Below, piece after piece: positions 1-9,213 of a DNA stretch of 53,712 nt; the stretch's first letter is position 1; each line of letters starts with the position of its first letter. The position numbers were made by a program, and so were the translations under genes. The DNA is from an uncultured Verrucomicrobiales bacterium (GTDB lineage Bacteria > Verrucomicrobiota > Verrucomicrobiia > Verrucomicrobiales > DEV007). The notes below the pieces were generated by a model that worked only from the letters and a program-made list of their open reading frames with translations, did not search any database and had not been told where the DNA came from. The stretch is from NCBI GenBank assembly GCA_937891465.1, contig CALAHF010000040.1, positions 1-53,712 of the forward strand, read 5' to 3'.

Positions 1-46
1 AGCGGACGGTCAGGCTATCGAGCTGCTCACGGGGTATGAGGTGCAC
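1..46 (-). CDS. possible start of next gene in the exbBD operon (partial)
   Basis: After the exbD stop, a GTG at 46-44 on the minus strand opens a reading frame that runs 15 codons to the window edge without a stop. Its position directly behind exbD would fit a further member of the same operon. Too little is visible to assign a family, and the open frame could be chance. Confidence 0.2.
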   Translation of the reverse strand, partial: MHLIPREQLDSLTVR

Positions 47-50
47 ACGA

Positions 51-476
51 TCACTGTTCGGTGGAAAAAATCACGTCTTTGATTCCCCCCTGGGCAACGG
101 CATCAATGACTTTTTTTACGTTCTCATGCTCCGTTTCGCGATCAGCGCGGAGATGAAGTCGTAAATTTGGATTGGCTAATTTTTCCATCTCAACGAAGGC
201 GGTAACGGCGGTCAATGTGAGCAATTTCCGATTTTGATCATAAACAGAACCATCGGCATACACATTCAGGACAAGCCGGTCTTTTGAATCCTCACCGACG
301 ACCGCACCGCTTGCGAATGGGACACGAACATTGGGATCATGCTGCTCACTGACTCGCTGGAACGTTATCATGAAAAAGATCAAAATCAGAAAAACAAGAT
401 CGATCATCGGAGAAAGATCGACGGCGAGCCGGCTCTTTTTGAAAAGTGAATATCGCGAGTTTGAGCTTTGACTCAT
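51..476 (-). CDS. exbD: ExbD/TolR-type biopolymer transport protein
   Basis: A 141-residue single-span inner-membrane protein of the ExbD/TolR family, which with ExbB converts proton motive force into work on outer-membrane transporters or the envelope. It has a short basic cytoplasmic N terminus, then the family hallmark LAVDLSPMIDLVFLILIFF (about residues 17-35). The Asp of PMIDLVF is the conserved membrane residue of the proton path. A periplasmic domain ends in the usual pattern of paired strands and a helix. It lies 6 bp behind exbB, so the two are almost certainly cotranscribed. The natural client (a TonB-like protein) is not in the window. Confidence 0.93.
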   Translation of the reverse strand: MSQSSNSRYSLFKKSRLAVDLSPMIDLVFLILIFFMITFQRVSEQHDPNVRVPFASGAVVGEDSKDRLVLNVYADGSVYDQNRKLLTLTAVTAFVEMEKLANPNLRLHLRADRETEHENVKKVIDAVAQGGIKDVIFSTEQ

Positions 477-482
477 CGCAGA

Positions 483-1400
483 TTATTCGTATTCGATGTG
501 AATTGAGTCGTCGTAAACGTTCTCCCGGTCAGCAAGCGTTTCATCCTCAGCCAACGTCGCGGCGAACGCAGCCTGCCTGAGCAGTGGAAGCGCTTTTACG
601 GCGCTTTCTTCACAATCGGAAATCAGCTCCTCCAGCCGATCACGGAGAAAGAAATACAGGAAAATGGCAGGGAGAGCGATCAGCAGACCACTAGCCGTTG
701 TGACAAGCGCTTCTGAAATGTAATTCGCTAGCTTGCTCTGATTGCTGTCATTCCCGAGAGCAGCGAAGGCTTTGATCATCCCGAACACGGTCCCCAACAA
801 TCCCGCCATGGGGGCAGCCTGGGCAATGACTGTAAAATAATTGACCAACCGAGCGCGCTTCCGATTGTGTTTCTGACCGGCTTCAGCGATGAGATTTCGA
901 TGCATTTCGTTGTCATCAGCCGTGTAACCGTTTTCGCTCACGTATTCGCAAACGGCCCCGTACATTTTAGTGACCGTTGGAGAATCAGGTTCGGCGGCAG
1001 CTGTGACAATTTTTCCTAATCGAGCTTTTCCCAGATCTTTTCGCAGCTGAGCCTCGACTTCTTCAGGGAGAAATTTTTCACGCTTGAAACCCATGAAGCA
1101 ATAGACCGCCAATGCAATGAGAGCCAGTGAAAACAGGCCCAGCAGCCACATAGCGGCGCCGCCTTTTCCGATCATAGTTAAAACCGATGTACTGGGTTCA
1201 ACTCGATCTTTGGAGCGATCTTCCTCAGCGCCGGTGAACGCATCAATTGACTTCGTTTTCCCTGCATTGTCGGTAAGCCCCGGAACTGACAAATCGTCTT
1301 GCGCACCAATCGTAGAGCATGAAAGCGCTGTAAACAGAGCCACCAGAAGGGTGCCTATTATTTGCCAGCGAGAGGGGCGAGGGCAGGAAAACCGAGTCAT
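483..1400 (-). CDS. exbB: MotA/TolQ/ExbB proton channel family protein
   Basis: A 305-residue ExbB/TolQ family protein that forms the pentameric proton channel around ExbD. It begins with a signal-like segment (about residues 12-33, ending near GAQDD) and a short periplasmic stretch, giving an extended N terminus common in PVC-group ExbB. A membrane span follows at about 76-103 (WLLGLFSLALIALAVYCF), a cytoplasmic region comes next, and the conserved pair of spans covers about 185-252, including APMAGLLGTVFGMIKAF and the later segment TTASGLLIALPAIFLYFFL. It sits 68 bp downstream of the first kinase gene and 6 bp upstream of exbD. Confidence 0.93.
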   Translation of the reverse strand: MTRFSCPRPSRWQIIGTLLVALFTALSCSTIGAQDDLSVPGLTDNAGKTKSIDAFTGAEEDRSKDRVEPSTSVLTMIGKGGAAMWLLGLFSLALIALAVYCFMGFKREKFLPEEVEAQLRKDLGKARLGKIVTAAAEPDSPTVTKMYGAVCEYVSENGYTADDNEMHRNLIAEAGQKHNRKRARLVNYFTVIAQAAPMAGLLGTVFGMIKAFAALGNDSNQSKLANYISEALVTTASGLLIALPAIFLYFFLRDRLEELISDCEESAVKALPLLRQAAFAATLAEDETLADRENVYDDSIHIEYE

Positions 1401-1468
1401 AAACAGAGGGCTGTGTACCTGAATTCGATGCGTTTAGCAAGGCGATCCGGCCAGTTTTAGAATACGGA

Positions 1469-4400
1469 TTATTTGAAATACCTTTCGGCCAGCCATTTTT
1501 CGGTTTCGACAATTTGCTCTTCACTCAGTAATTGCTTGAAAATCAGAAGTTCAACCACATCGCCAGCATAGCCGTTGTCTTTTGCATTGATGGCATCGTG
1601 GCCCAACGCATATCTGATAACATTCAAATTACCTTTGGATGCATTGGGCTGAGGATTGCCCTTGATCCGCTTGCCTTCGTGATCACGCGACACGACATTC
1701 AATTCACCAGTTCCCCCATTCCAGGTTGAGGTGTAGATGAAAAATTTCCCCGGTTTGCGACGACCGCTGGAATTGAGCCAATTCTTATCAACGCGCATCG
1801 TGGCTCCAAAAATATTTGGGTTTGTGATCATATTATACGCAGCCCGAACTGGCTTTTTCTCGTCTTTCTCATTGAAAGCATCAAATTTCAAAAATCGGTT
1901 TTTTTCCCGCTCCTCTGGTTTTGACAAAACGACCAGGGTCATTTGATCACCGCTCAGGTGATCAACCACATATTTAACCTTGGGTGTCACCAGCGAATTC
2001 CCGGGCTTGAATCGAAGAACCTGAGTCACGTTTTTAAACTCCGGCGACTGTGATGGCTTCACAAGGGCCAGAAGAGGAGGCTCGTATTTTTCGTCGGCAC
2101 GACTCAATAAGTGATGTTTCCCTGCTCCCGGCGTCAGATTTCCCCACGAATAAACTTTATCACCGACTTCGGCCGGCGCTGAAAAGCCTTCACCGAAAAC
2201 CCATCCTTGCGTCGAAAAGTGAGCGGCAAGTGAGGCAGCATGTGGAGGAAGTGGCACTCCATGATCATTTGATGTCGGATTTTCAGCCGATTCAAGTGCC
2301 TTCGGCGAATCCGAAATGACCGGCGCTTTTGAAGTTTGTTTCCCTGCACCCGTTCCTTTAGGTCCTTTTACCTGCGCATTTTTCGGACGGAAATATTTAG
2401 CGAGCAAATGTTCCTCTGTCGCCTTTCGCTCCTCAATCGAGAGAGCTCGTCCAAAAACCGCAAGCTCAGCAACATGCCCGGCAAACTGAGCATCGCCCCA
2501 TCTGTTGACTGGGCTGACTCCTATCGCAAATCCTTCGAGCATTAAGGCACTGTCCATGCAAGGCTGCTTCCCAGAGTTGTATCGTTTGCCCTCGCTATCG
2601 ATAATCGTAATCTCGTGAGAATTTCCATCTCGAGTGTAGGTAAGCACTCCAAAGGCCCCTCGCTTGTCATAAGCGCCCCTGACGTTACTCGTCTCGTCGC
2701 TCGTTTTGACGCTTACTTCAATCCGCTTTCCCTTCGGTAGAATATTTACAGACTGATTGGTTCCCTTTGACTGAATTCGCATGAGCGGCCCCTGATCGAC
2801 TGAGATTTCGCAGACCATCACACAAGTCATTTTTGTTCCGGCTAATTCATCAGTATACGAGAGATTAAATGGAATTGTTAACGTGGTGTCTTCCTCGAAT
2901 CGAATGAGAGTCTGCGGACCATTCAACTCAGAAAATTGAGAAGGAGCGGCTAAAACAACCCTCGGACAATAACTGCCGTCTTTATCGTTGTAACTTCTTG
3001 CGAGAAAACGAACCGGTTTTCCGTCCTCCCTCACAAAATTCCCCCAGCTTCCTACTCGATCTCCTGGCTTGGCTTTAGTTTTTTGATCCAGTTGAAAAAT
3101 CATCTCAGACGTCACAAAATGCCCGGCCAAGTCATCGGAACTGACAGGAAGTTTGTTCTCCTGAACCATCTTCTGAGTGGGCTTTACTGGTGGTTTCAAA
3201 GAAAGTTGAGGCAAATCACCTTCACTCTTTTCCTTTTCAGGTGCCTTGGGCTTTGGGGACGGATCATCGACAGGACTGGCAACGATTGGATCTTCAGGAG
3301 GAGCAGACTCGTCCCCTCCCCGAATTCCAAAAATATAAATCAGACCACCAATCCCAAGCACCACAGCAGCAATCAAGATTGCAACGGGACCTCCCATTTT
3401 CTTTTCGCTCTCTGACTGCGCCTTTGTTTGAGTGCGTGTTGAACCCGTGCGAGCCGGACTTAAATCAATAGATGAGGTACGGGTCGGCAATCCAGCCATG
3501 GGCTGAGTCAGAATTTTCCGGCCATCCTTCGTCATCGACTGAGTGCCGGTCTCCTTCGACGGAGGAGCTGATTGGGGGCTGGTCGCCGGCGTAGAAGACG
3601 GGGCGGGCGTCACCGCGATCGGCGCACTTCCTGAAATCGGGTTACTGCTATCGTCCCCACCGGGAAGGTCCGAAGTGATCCCGATTTTGGATTGCTCAAA
3701 CTCGGTTACTGCTGCCGTCACGTTCTTCGGTCGGTGATTTGGGTTCACTGCTATCAAACGCATCACCCAGGCTCCAATTGCCGACGGCAAATCCGGACGG
3801 ATATCTGCAATCGGAATCACCTTATGATTGAGGTGATTGTTCATCGTCTCCGCCAAATTTTTTCCTTCAAACGGAGGTTTTTGCGTCAGTGCGAAATAGC
3901 ACACGCACCCCAGCGAATACAAATCAGTTCGCTGATCTAACGGCTGTCGCTCAATCTGCTCAGGCGCAATGTAGTCGATCGATCCCAGAAACGAGCCTTT
4001 GTGATCAAGCGTTTGCGCGGAAGGGGTTTGACTGAACTTAGCCAATCCGAAGTCCAAAATTTTCACCTGAAATTTTCTGCTCGGCAAAAACAACAACATC
4101 AAGTTGGCCGGTTTGATATCGCGGTGTAACAAATTCATCTGCTCCGCAGCAATCATTGCATCCAACGTTTGCGAAACGAATTCCTGAAAAACCCGGACCG
4201 ACAAAGCGCCCTTTTCAATGATGACCTTTAGATTTTCCCCTTTGATGAGCTCAGTTACAACAAAAGGCCCGTCTTCATCTTCCTCGAAACCGAAAATAGT
4301 CACCACATTCGGGTGCTGAAATTTTGCTAAAGCCGCCGCCTCGCGCGTCAAGCTTCCGGTGTCAGCCTCATTCAACTGGGTTTCTTCGAGCGGGAGCAAA

Positions 4401-4502
4401 CGCTTAATTGCGACCTCGTGATCAAGCTGCGTATCGTAACCTGTGTAAACCGCACCGCCCCCCCCTGCCAAGTCTTCCCTTAATTTCGTAACGTTCCGAC
4501 AT
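1469..4502 (-). CDS. membrane Ser/Thr protein kinase with two LamG-like outer domains; frame broken in the glycine loop
   Basis: An STPK of about 1010 residues. From the first uninterrupted frame (4471) the kinase shows VAIKRLLP, HRDIKPAN (about 116-123), ILDFGLAKF (138-146) and IAPEQ (168-172). A low-complexity Ser/Pro/Thr linker follows, then a membrane span near residues 360-385 (ILIAAVVLGIGGLIYIFG), and two related concanavalin/LamG-like outer domains, each opening with a GDRVGSWGN or GDKVYSWGN motif and ending in a helix like SEERKATEEHLLAKYF. The natural start is ATG at 4502 (MSERYEIKGRLGRGG, matching the neighbour kinase). The frame is lost at a G8 tract (C8 on plus, 4458-4465) inside the glycine-rich loop, so translation from this ATG would not reach the kinase as written. 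Sequencing error or a switchable tract are both possible. It lies 14 bp downstream of its paralogue. Confidence 0.85.
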
Positions 4503-4516
4503 AGTAAGATAGTGAA

Positions 4517-6646
4517 CTATTTAAAATTCCGCGCTCGCAGATAATTCTCAAGCGATTCCCGTTCTTTTTGTTTCACGGCTTTTGAAAAAATAAGCAACTC
4601 GGTGATATGTCCCTTAAAAAAACCGGGGGGCTGTTTCCCTTTTTGTGGACGCCAATAATTGCCCAACGCGTAGTGCCGCATTTTTACCGGCGGGAAATTC
4701 ACTGTCAAAATTTTCGATGAAACCCGGCTTCCATCTTTTTTTAATCCGTGCACCTGCTGAGTCTTTTTCTCGCCATCCAGTATAAAACTGACGATGACAA
4801 ATTCGTTTAGCGGCAATTTGATCGGTGAGCTAGTCCGCTTCCCATTTACCAAGATGTGGCCTTGCAGCATTTGTCCACCATGATTTGAAGTAAAAAAACC
4901 TCCTCGTTCATGCCCATCGAACCGAATCCATGTGCTCGATCTGAGCTCATTTCTCACAACAGCCAACACTGTGAAAGAAGAAATTTCCTCTTTCTCCAGC
5001 GTTTTCCAATTCGGCATCCGAAGTTGAGTCGAATTTTGGAACTCCAATACCTTCGTTCCTGACTTCAGTTCAGGAAATTTGGAATCTGAAGCCTCTACCA
5101 GCCGCGGAACCGCTCGCACTTCAAAATCTTCCTGGTGCAAAAAGAGATCATTCTCCGGCAAAGCGCCCGGAGCCAAATTAGCCCACCCAGCGACTCGATC
5201 GTTCATCTTGGCCGGCAGTTTCAATCCGCCGTCAAACGTTGCCACATCCGCCCGGTAATGCGCCAACAGCCCCTTTGAAATAGGCGGACCACCTCCCGGA
5301 ATCGAAGCCGGAGCAGGCAAGTCAATCGATGTCGGAGAAACAAAATCGGCAGTCGCGCGAGGTGGAAATGTTGGCTTGTACTTTGGGACAACCGGTTTCT
5401 CCTTTGCCGGTGGAGTCTTCGCAACCGTCTGCTTCGGAGAATTGTTCGGCTTCTTCGGCTTGGAATTAAAAACGGCGGCTAACAATCCAATGACCAAGCA
5501 AATTCCACCCACGATCAGAACGATTGGCAATGCGGGTGATTTTGCCGGCGTCATAGGAATTGCCCGACTCCCCCCTCCCCGAAGTGGCCCTGTATGAGAG
5601 GTATTACCCAGCCCCACTGGAGATTCAATCGGCCCGGTGCGCTGCATTTTATCACCTACCAAAATCATTCGTGGCCCGGTAATTCCCGTATCCTCTTTCT
5701 CGGGCACTCCCACTTCTTCGACAACATCTTCTTCTGTAACCACCCGCTCGCGGCTACTTGAGTCTGAAATGACCACAACACCTTTCTGGCTCTGTCGCGC
5801 TCGCTTTTCCAGTGGTGAAATCCCCTCTTTCGCCAAGTGAAATTCCTGCAAGGCCATCAGCGCATCATCCGGTCGATCGTCCCTGTCACGAGCAATCATT
5901 CGCATCAACCAATCAGCCATTGGCCCGGGTAAATCAGGTCGAACCACATGAATATTTTCACACACATGCTTCATGTGCCGCTGGGTCGTATCTGCCGGGT
6001 TATCACCACGAAATGGGGACTCCTGCGCCAGACAAAAATACAACACGCAGCCCAGCGAATACAGATCCGAGCGCTGATCCAACGGCAAGCGCAGCAGCTG
6101 GTCCGGAGACAAAAATTCAATCGATCCCAGGAAACAACCATTTTGATCAAGCGTTTGCAACTGAGGCTTTTCAGAAAATTTCGCCACTCCGAAATCCAAC
6201 ACTTTTGCCTGAAACTTGCCTGTTGAAAGCCGATTCAGCATGATGTTCGCCGGCTTAATATCCCGATGCAGTAAATTTAGCTCCGATGCCGCAATCAGCG
6301 GGTCGAGCGTCTGCTCTGCCAATTCAATAAAATCGTCCACCGCCAAAGCACCGCGTTTTACAGTCAACTTTAAATCCTCTCCTTCGACTTTTTCCATGAC
6401 GACGAATGGCCCGTCTTCATCTTCCTCAAAAGCGAAGATCGTCACAATGTTTGGATGAGAAAATCGCGCCAAAGCAGCCGCCTCTCGACCGAGAGAATCA
6501 TCGGCCGCTTCATTCAATTTCGTCTCCTCGATCGGCAACAATCGTTTTACCGCAACGTCCCGCTTCATCACGGTATCAAAAGCGTGATAAACGGTACCCA
6601 TACCCCCGCGGCCAAGCGAAGACTTAATCTCATAACGGTCAGACAT
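4517..6646 (-). CDS. membrane Ser/Thr protein kinase with one LamG-like outer domain
   Basis: An STPK of 709 residues. The kinase domain is complete: glycine loop LGRGGMGTVY (11-20), lysine in VAVKRLLP (34), HRDIKPAN (127-134), VLDFGVAKF (149-157). The APE motif is replaced by SPDQ. A Pro/Ser-rich linker leads to a membrane span near residue 375-395 (PIVLIVGGICLVIGLLAAVF). Outside is one LamG/concanavalin-like domain that starts with LLAHYRADVATFDGG and ends in a helix KEREALENYLR-like. It is the upstream paralogue of the kinase behind it, and the kinase domains are near-identical in plan. The outer lectin-like fold suggests sensing of glycans or cell-surface polymers (inference). Confidence 0.92.
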   Translation of the reverse strand: MSDRYEIKSSLGRGGMGTVYHAFDTVMKRDVAVKRLLPIEETKLNEAADDSLGREAAALARFSHPNIVTIFAFEEDEDGPFVVMEKVEGEDLKLTVKRGALAVDDFIELAEQTLDPLIAASELNLLHRDIKPANIMLNRLSTGKFQAKVLDFGVAKFSEKPQLQTLDQNGCFLGSIEFLSPDQLLRLPLDQRSDLYSLGCVLYFCLAQESPFRGDNPADTTQRHMKHVCENIHVVRPDLPGPMADWLMRMIARDRDDRPDDALMALQEFHLAKEGISPLEKRARQSQKGVVVISDSSSRERVVTEEDVVEEVGVPEKEDTGITGPRMILVGDKMQRTGPIESPVGLGNTSHTGPLRGGGSRAIPMTPAKSPALPIVLIVGGICLVIGLLAAVFNSKPKKPNNSPKQTVAKTPPAKEKPVVPKYKPTFPPRATADFVSPTSIDLPAPASIPGGGPPISKGLLAHYRADVATFDGGLKLPAKMNDRVAGWANLAPGALPENDLFLHQEDFEVRAVPRLVEASDSKFPELKSGTKVLEFQNSTQLRMPNWKTLEKEEISSFTVLAVVRNELRSSTWIRFDGHERGGFFTSNHGGQMLQGHILVNGKRTSSPIKLPLNEFVIVSFILDGEKKTQQVHGLKKDGSRVSSKILTVNFPPVKMRHYALGNYWRPQKGKQPPGFFKGHITELLIFSKAVKQKERESLENYLRARNFK

Positions 6647-7051
6647 TTACAAACAAGAGAAGAGGAACAAAAAACGCGGAACGAAGGACCAAAAATTTAC
6701 CCGACAAATCGAAAAATTACAATCGCTCAAAACGCACCCGCAATTCAGCATTCACGAATCAATAGGGTTTGATCGATGAAGAGACCCTGTTGATTCGTAA
6801 AAACGGAGAAATCAAATTCACAAGTTTCTGCAAGCACTATGAGCAGTTTTGGAACTGCGAGAATGCTTCAGGCGAGAATTGATAGCGCAGACACCCCAAT
6901 GGGCGTTTTTCGTGAACTTGAATCTGCGATTCAATGGCTCGAACTCGAGGCAAAAGACCTCTTGATGGATTTGTAAAACCGGATTCCAACTCCGTGAAGT
7001 AAGATTGCAGAATGCTGCGGTTAAATTCTTGACCAATCTAACCCACAAGTC
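6647..7051. other. 405-bp divergent intergenic region
   Basis: This lies between the start of the kinase operon (minus) and the DUF2167 gene (plus), so it must hold promoters for both directions. It contains one copy of the 45-bp palindromic element (6754-6798). I saw no convincing gene. The minus-strand open frame at 6818-7048 lacks any recognisable pattern. No clear sigma-70 boxes could be assigned. Confidence 0.6.
6754..6798. repeat. 45-bp palindromic element, copy 1 (single, intergenic)
   Basis: Left arm ACGAATCAATAGGGT (6754-6768), 15-bp centre, right arm ACCCTGTTGATTCGT (6784-6798). The arms are inverted complements with a single mismatch, making this the best-preserved palindrome of the family. 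It is intergenic between two divergent operons. Confidence 0.9.
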
Positions 7052-8014
7052 ATGCTGTGCGAGATGACCGTTTCTGCAAAAATTGGAGTCCTGCGGGATT
7101 TCCGTCCTTTTAAGGCGATGGCAGTAATTGCAATCGCAGCATCCGTTTTCAGCTTAGGCCATACCGCCTTTAGTCAGGAAAAATCTGAAGAACAGGAATT
7201 AACGCCGGAGGAAGCGGAAGCGGAGTTCATGGCGGAAATTGAAAAATCCATCGATTGGAAACGGGAAGGTGCCGGTAAAATCGAAAACTTTGCAACGTTG
7301 GAAATTCCCGCCGGTTACCGGTTTGCCGGAGGAAAAGGGACTGAAGAATTGATGGTCATGTTTGGAAATCCTCCGGGAGACGGCTACCGCAAAGGCATGA
7401 TTGCTCCGGAGAATCTGGAATGGTTCGCCATTTTCATGTGGGACGATCGCGGATACGTGGAGGATGACGATCGAGATGAGATTGATCCTGATGAACTCCT
7501 GAAAGATTTAAAAAAAAGCAACAAGCTTTCATCCGAAGCGCGCGCCAAAGCTGGATATGGACGTCTTGATTTAGTTGATTGGGCTTACCCTCCACAGTAT
7601 AATCCCGATACCAAAAATCTGGAATGGGCGCTCGATTTGGTCGACGAAGACGGCGATCATGTTGTGAACTACGAGACGAAAATTCTCGGCCGAAAAGGCT
7701 TGATTGAAGCAGTTCTGGTGTGCGGTCCTGATGAACTCGCGGGTTACCTCCCCGAGTTCCAATCAATGCTCGAGGGATTGACTTACACTGATGGAAACAA
7801 ATACACGGACTTTTCAGCATCCGCTGGAGACAAAGTCGCCAAGGGTGGTCTCATCGCTTTGATCGCAGGGGGTGCCGTTTTCGCAGCTGCAAAAACCGGC
7901 CTGCTCAGCGCGATCCTGCTTTGGGGTAAAAAGCTTTGGTATGTTGTATTGGCTGTCATCGCGGGCGTAGTGAATTGGGTGAAACGTTTGTTTGGCCGAG
8001 GTGATCACGCCTAA
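7052..8014 (+). CDS. DUF2167 family membrane protein
   Basis: A 320-residue protein of the DUF2167 family, function unknown. The first 45 residues hold a signal-like hydrophobic stretch (AVIAIAASVFSLGHTAFS), and an internal ATG near 7118 gives a more usual signal peptide, so the true start may be there. The DUF2167 core is recognised by ENFATLEIPAGYRFAGG, then FGNPPGDGYRKGMIAPENL and FIMWDDRGYVEDDDRDEI-like acidic text. The C terminus has membrane segments (LIALIAGGAVFAAAK and LWYVVLAVIAGVVNWVKRLF). It is followed 27 bp later by an unknown membrane protein on the same strand. Confidence 0.85.
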   Translation: MLCEMTVSAKIGVLRDFRPFKAMAVIAIAASVFSLGHTAFSQEKSEEQELTPEEAEAEFMAEIEKSIDWKREGAGKIENFATLEIPAGYRFAGGKGTEELMVMFGNPPGDGYRKGMIAPENLEWFAIFMWDDRGYVEDDDRDEIDPDELLKDLKKSNKLSSEARAKAGYGRLDLVDWAYPPQYNPDTKNLEWALDLVDEDGDHVVNYETKILGRKGLIEAVLVCGPDELAGYLPEFQSMLEGLTYTDGNKYTDFSASAGDKVAKGGLIALIAGGAVFAAAKTGLLSAILLWGKKLWYVVLAVIAGVVNWVKRLFGRGDHA

Positions 8015-8041
8015 CCCCGTTGATCCCCGAACCTTCTGCAA

Positions 8042-9148
8042 ATGACAGACGGTCAGCTACTTTACGTCGTTTTCATCGTCCTCTACATCGCGGACGGACT
8101 CGGTCGGTATCCTCAATCGGCCAGCCTGTTCGTGAAACCGTGGTGGTCGAAAAAGTGGTTTTTGAAAAAGCCTCACGACGTTGCCGCCCGACTTGGGGAA
8201 GGCTACTACGTCCTGCCAATGTTGGGTCGTTTCTTGCCATCCAGTGAAGGGTGGTGGTTTTCCGAACCAGACAAAAAACAAATTCGATGGATCGAATCGC
8301 CGGATACCTCCCCTGCCCAGGCTGCAATTAAAAATCCGAAACGGCTATGGCGGGATCGCAGCCGACTGGAAGGCCCAAAAAACACAGGTAAATGGGTTTT
8401 CTCGAACCTGACGACCGCTATTGATATCCGTAAATGGCTTAACTCTCTCCTTCCCTCGGCAGAAGTCCAGACGCCCGCAATCCACAAGCGACTATCCGAT
8501 TCCCTCAGCCTTCCGCGGGCAAAAGCGGCCGTGAAAAAAGCGCAGCTCATTGAGCGCCAGTTTGCTTTCTCCAATTGGTTGCTGACAATTTATTGCTTCC
8601 TCGTTTTGCCTGCACTCTTTAGCTACTGCGGCGGCGGCCTGCGTGGTTTGAAACTCATCCTCGCCATCTTCCCATTCACTTTTCTGATTGGTTGCACGTG
8701 GTGGATTGTCATTGGGCGAGTATTTCCCCAATTAAAAAAGGGACGCTGGTACAAAGTTCTCCCGGTCATTTTTCTCCCCCATCACGCGCTGCGCGTCTCC
8801 CAACAGCTCAGTCTCGAATGCAGTTCAGGATGCCATCCTCTCGCGCTTGGGCGCACCGTTTTGAGGGAAAAAGCATTTTCCCATTTTGTGGGCGATTACA
8901 TGCGGCGATTGCGTTTCCCCCTTGTAAAAAACGTTTCTGAAATTAAATGGAAAGCACAGGCGGACTTGTGCGCTGAATTTTTAGAGAAAAACACGTCAAT
9001 CACCTTGGAATCGCTCGCTAACGAATCCCCTGAACATGACGAAATCAGCGAGAGTTATTGTCCTCGATGTCATAGCCAATACCTCGACAAAAAGGCAATG
9101 TGCGACTCCTGCGACGGCCTCAAAACAATTTCTTTTGATCAAAACTGA
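8042..9148 (+). CDS. unknown membrane protein with C-terminal zinc ribbon
   Basis: A 368-residue protein not assigned to a family. A short hydrophobic N terminus (LLYVVFIVLYIADGLG) is followed by a soluble region rich in Trp and Lys, then a hydrophobic pair at about 180-230 (FSNWLLTIYCFLVLPALF and LKLILAIFPFTFLIGCTWWIVIG), and a tail with two CxxC pairs (CPRCHSQ and CDSCDG) separated by about 10 residues, a zinc-ribbon pattern. It may be cotranscribed with the DUF2167 gene 27 bp upstream. No catalytic motif was seen. Confidence 0.75.
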   Translation: MTDGQLLYVVFIVLYIADGLGRYPQSASLFVKPWWSKKWFLKKPHDVAARLGEGYYVLPMLGRFLPSSEGWWFSEPDKKQIRWIESPDTSPAQAAIKNPKRLWRDRSRLEGPKNTGKWVFSNLTTAIDIRKWLNSLLPSAEVQTPAIHKRLSDSLSLPRAKAAVKKAQLIERQFAFSNWLLTIYCFLVLPALFSYCGGGLRGLKLILAIFPFTFLIGCTWWIVIGRVFPQLKKGRWYKVLPVIFLPHHALRVSQQLSLECSSGCHPLALGRTVLREKAFSHFVGDYMRRLRFPLVKNVSEIKWKAQADLCAEFLEKNTSITLESLANESPEHDEISESYCPRCHSQYLDKKAMCDSCDGLKTISFDQN

Positions 9149-9213
9149 TCGGCTGAGAGCGAAATTTTTATAGTGACGCATTCTTCCATTTCCTGTAGAA
9201 ATGAGGAGGATTT

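Noticed and set aside
6818-7048. Minus-strand 76-residue open frame
   Set aside because: There is no ribosome site, no patterned hydrophobicity and no domain. It is likely a chance frame in a promoter region.
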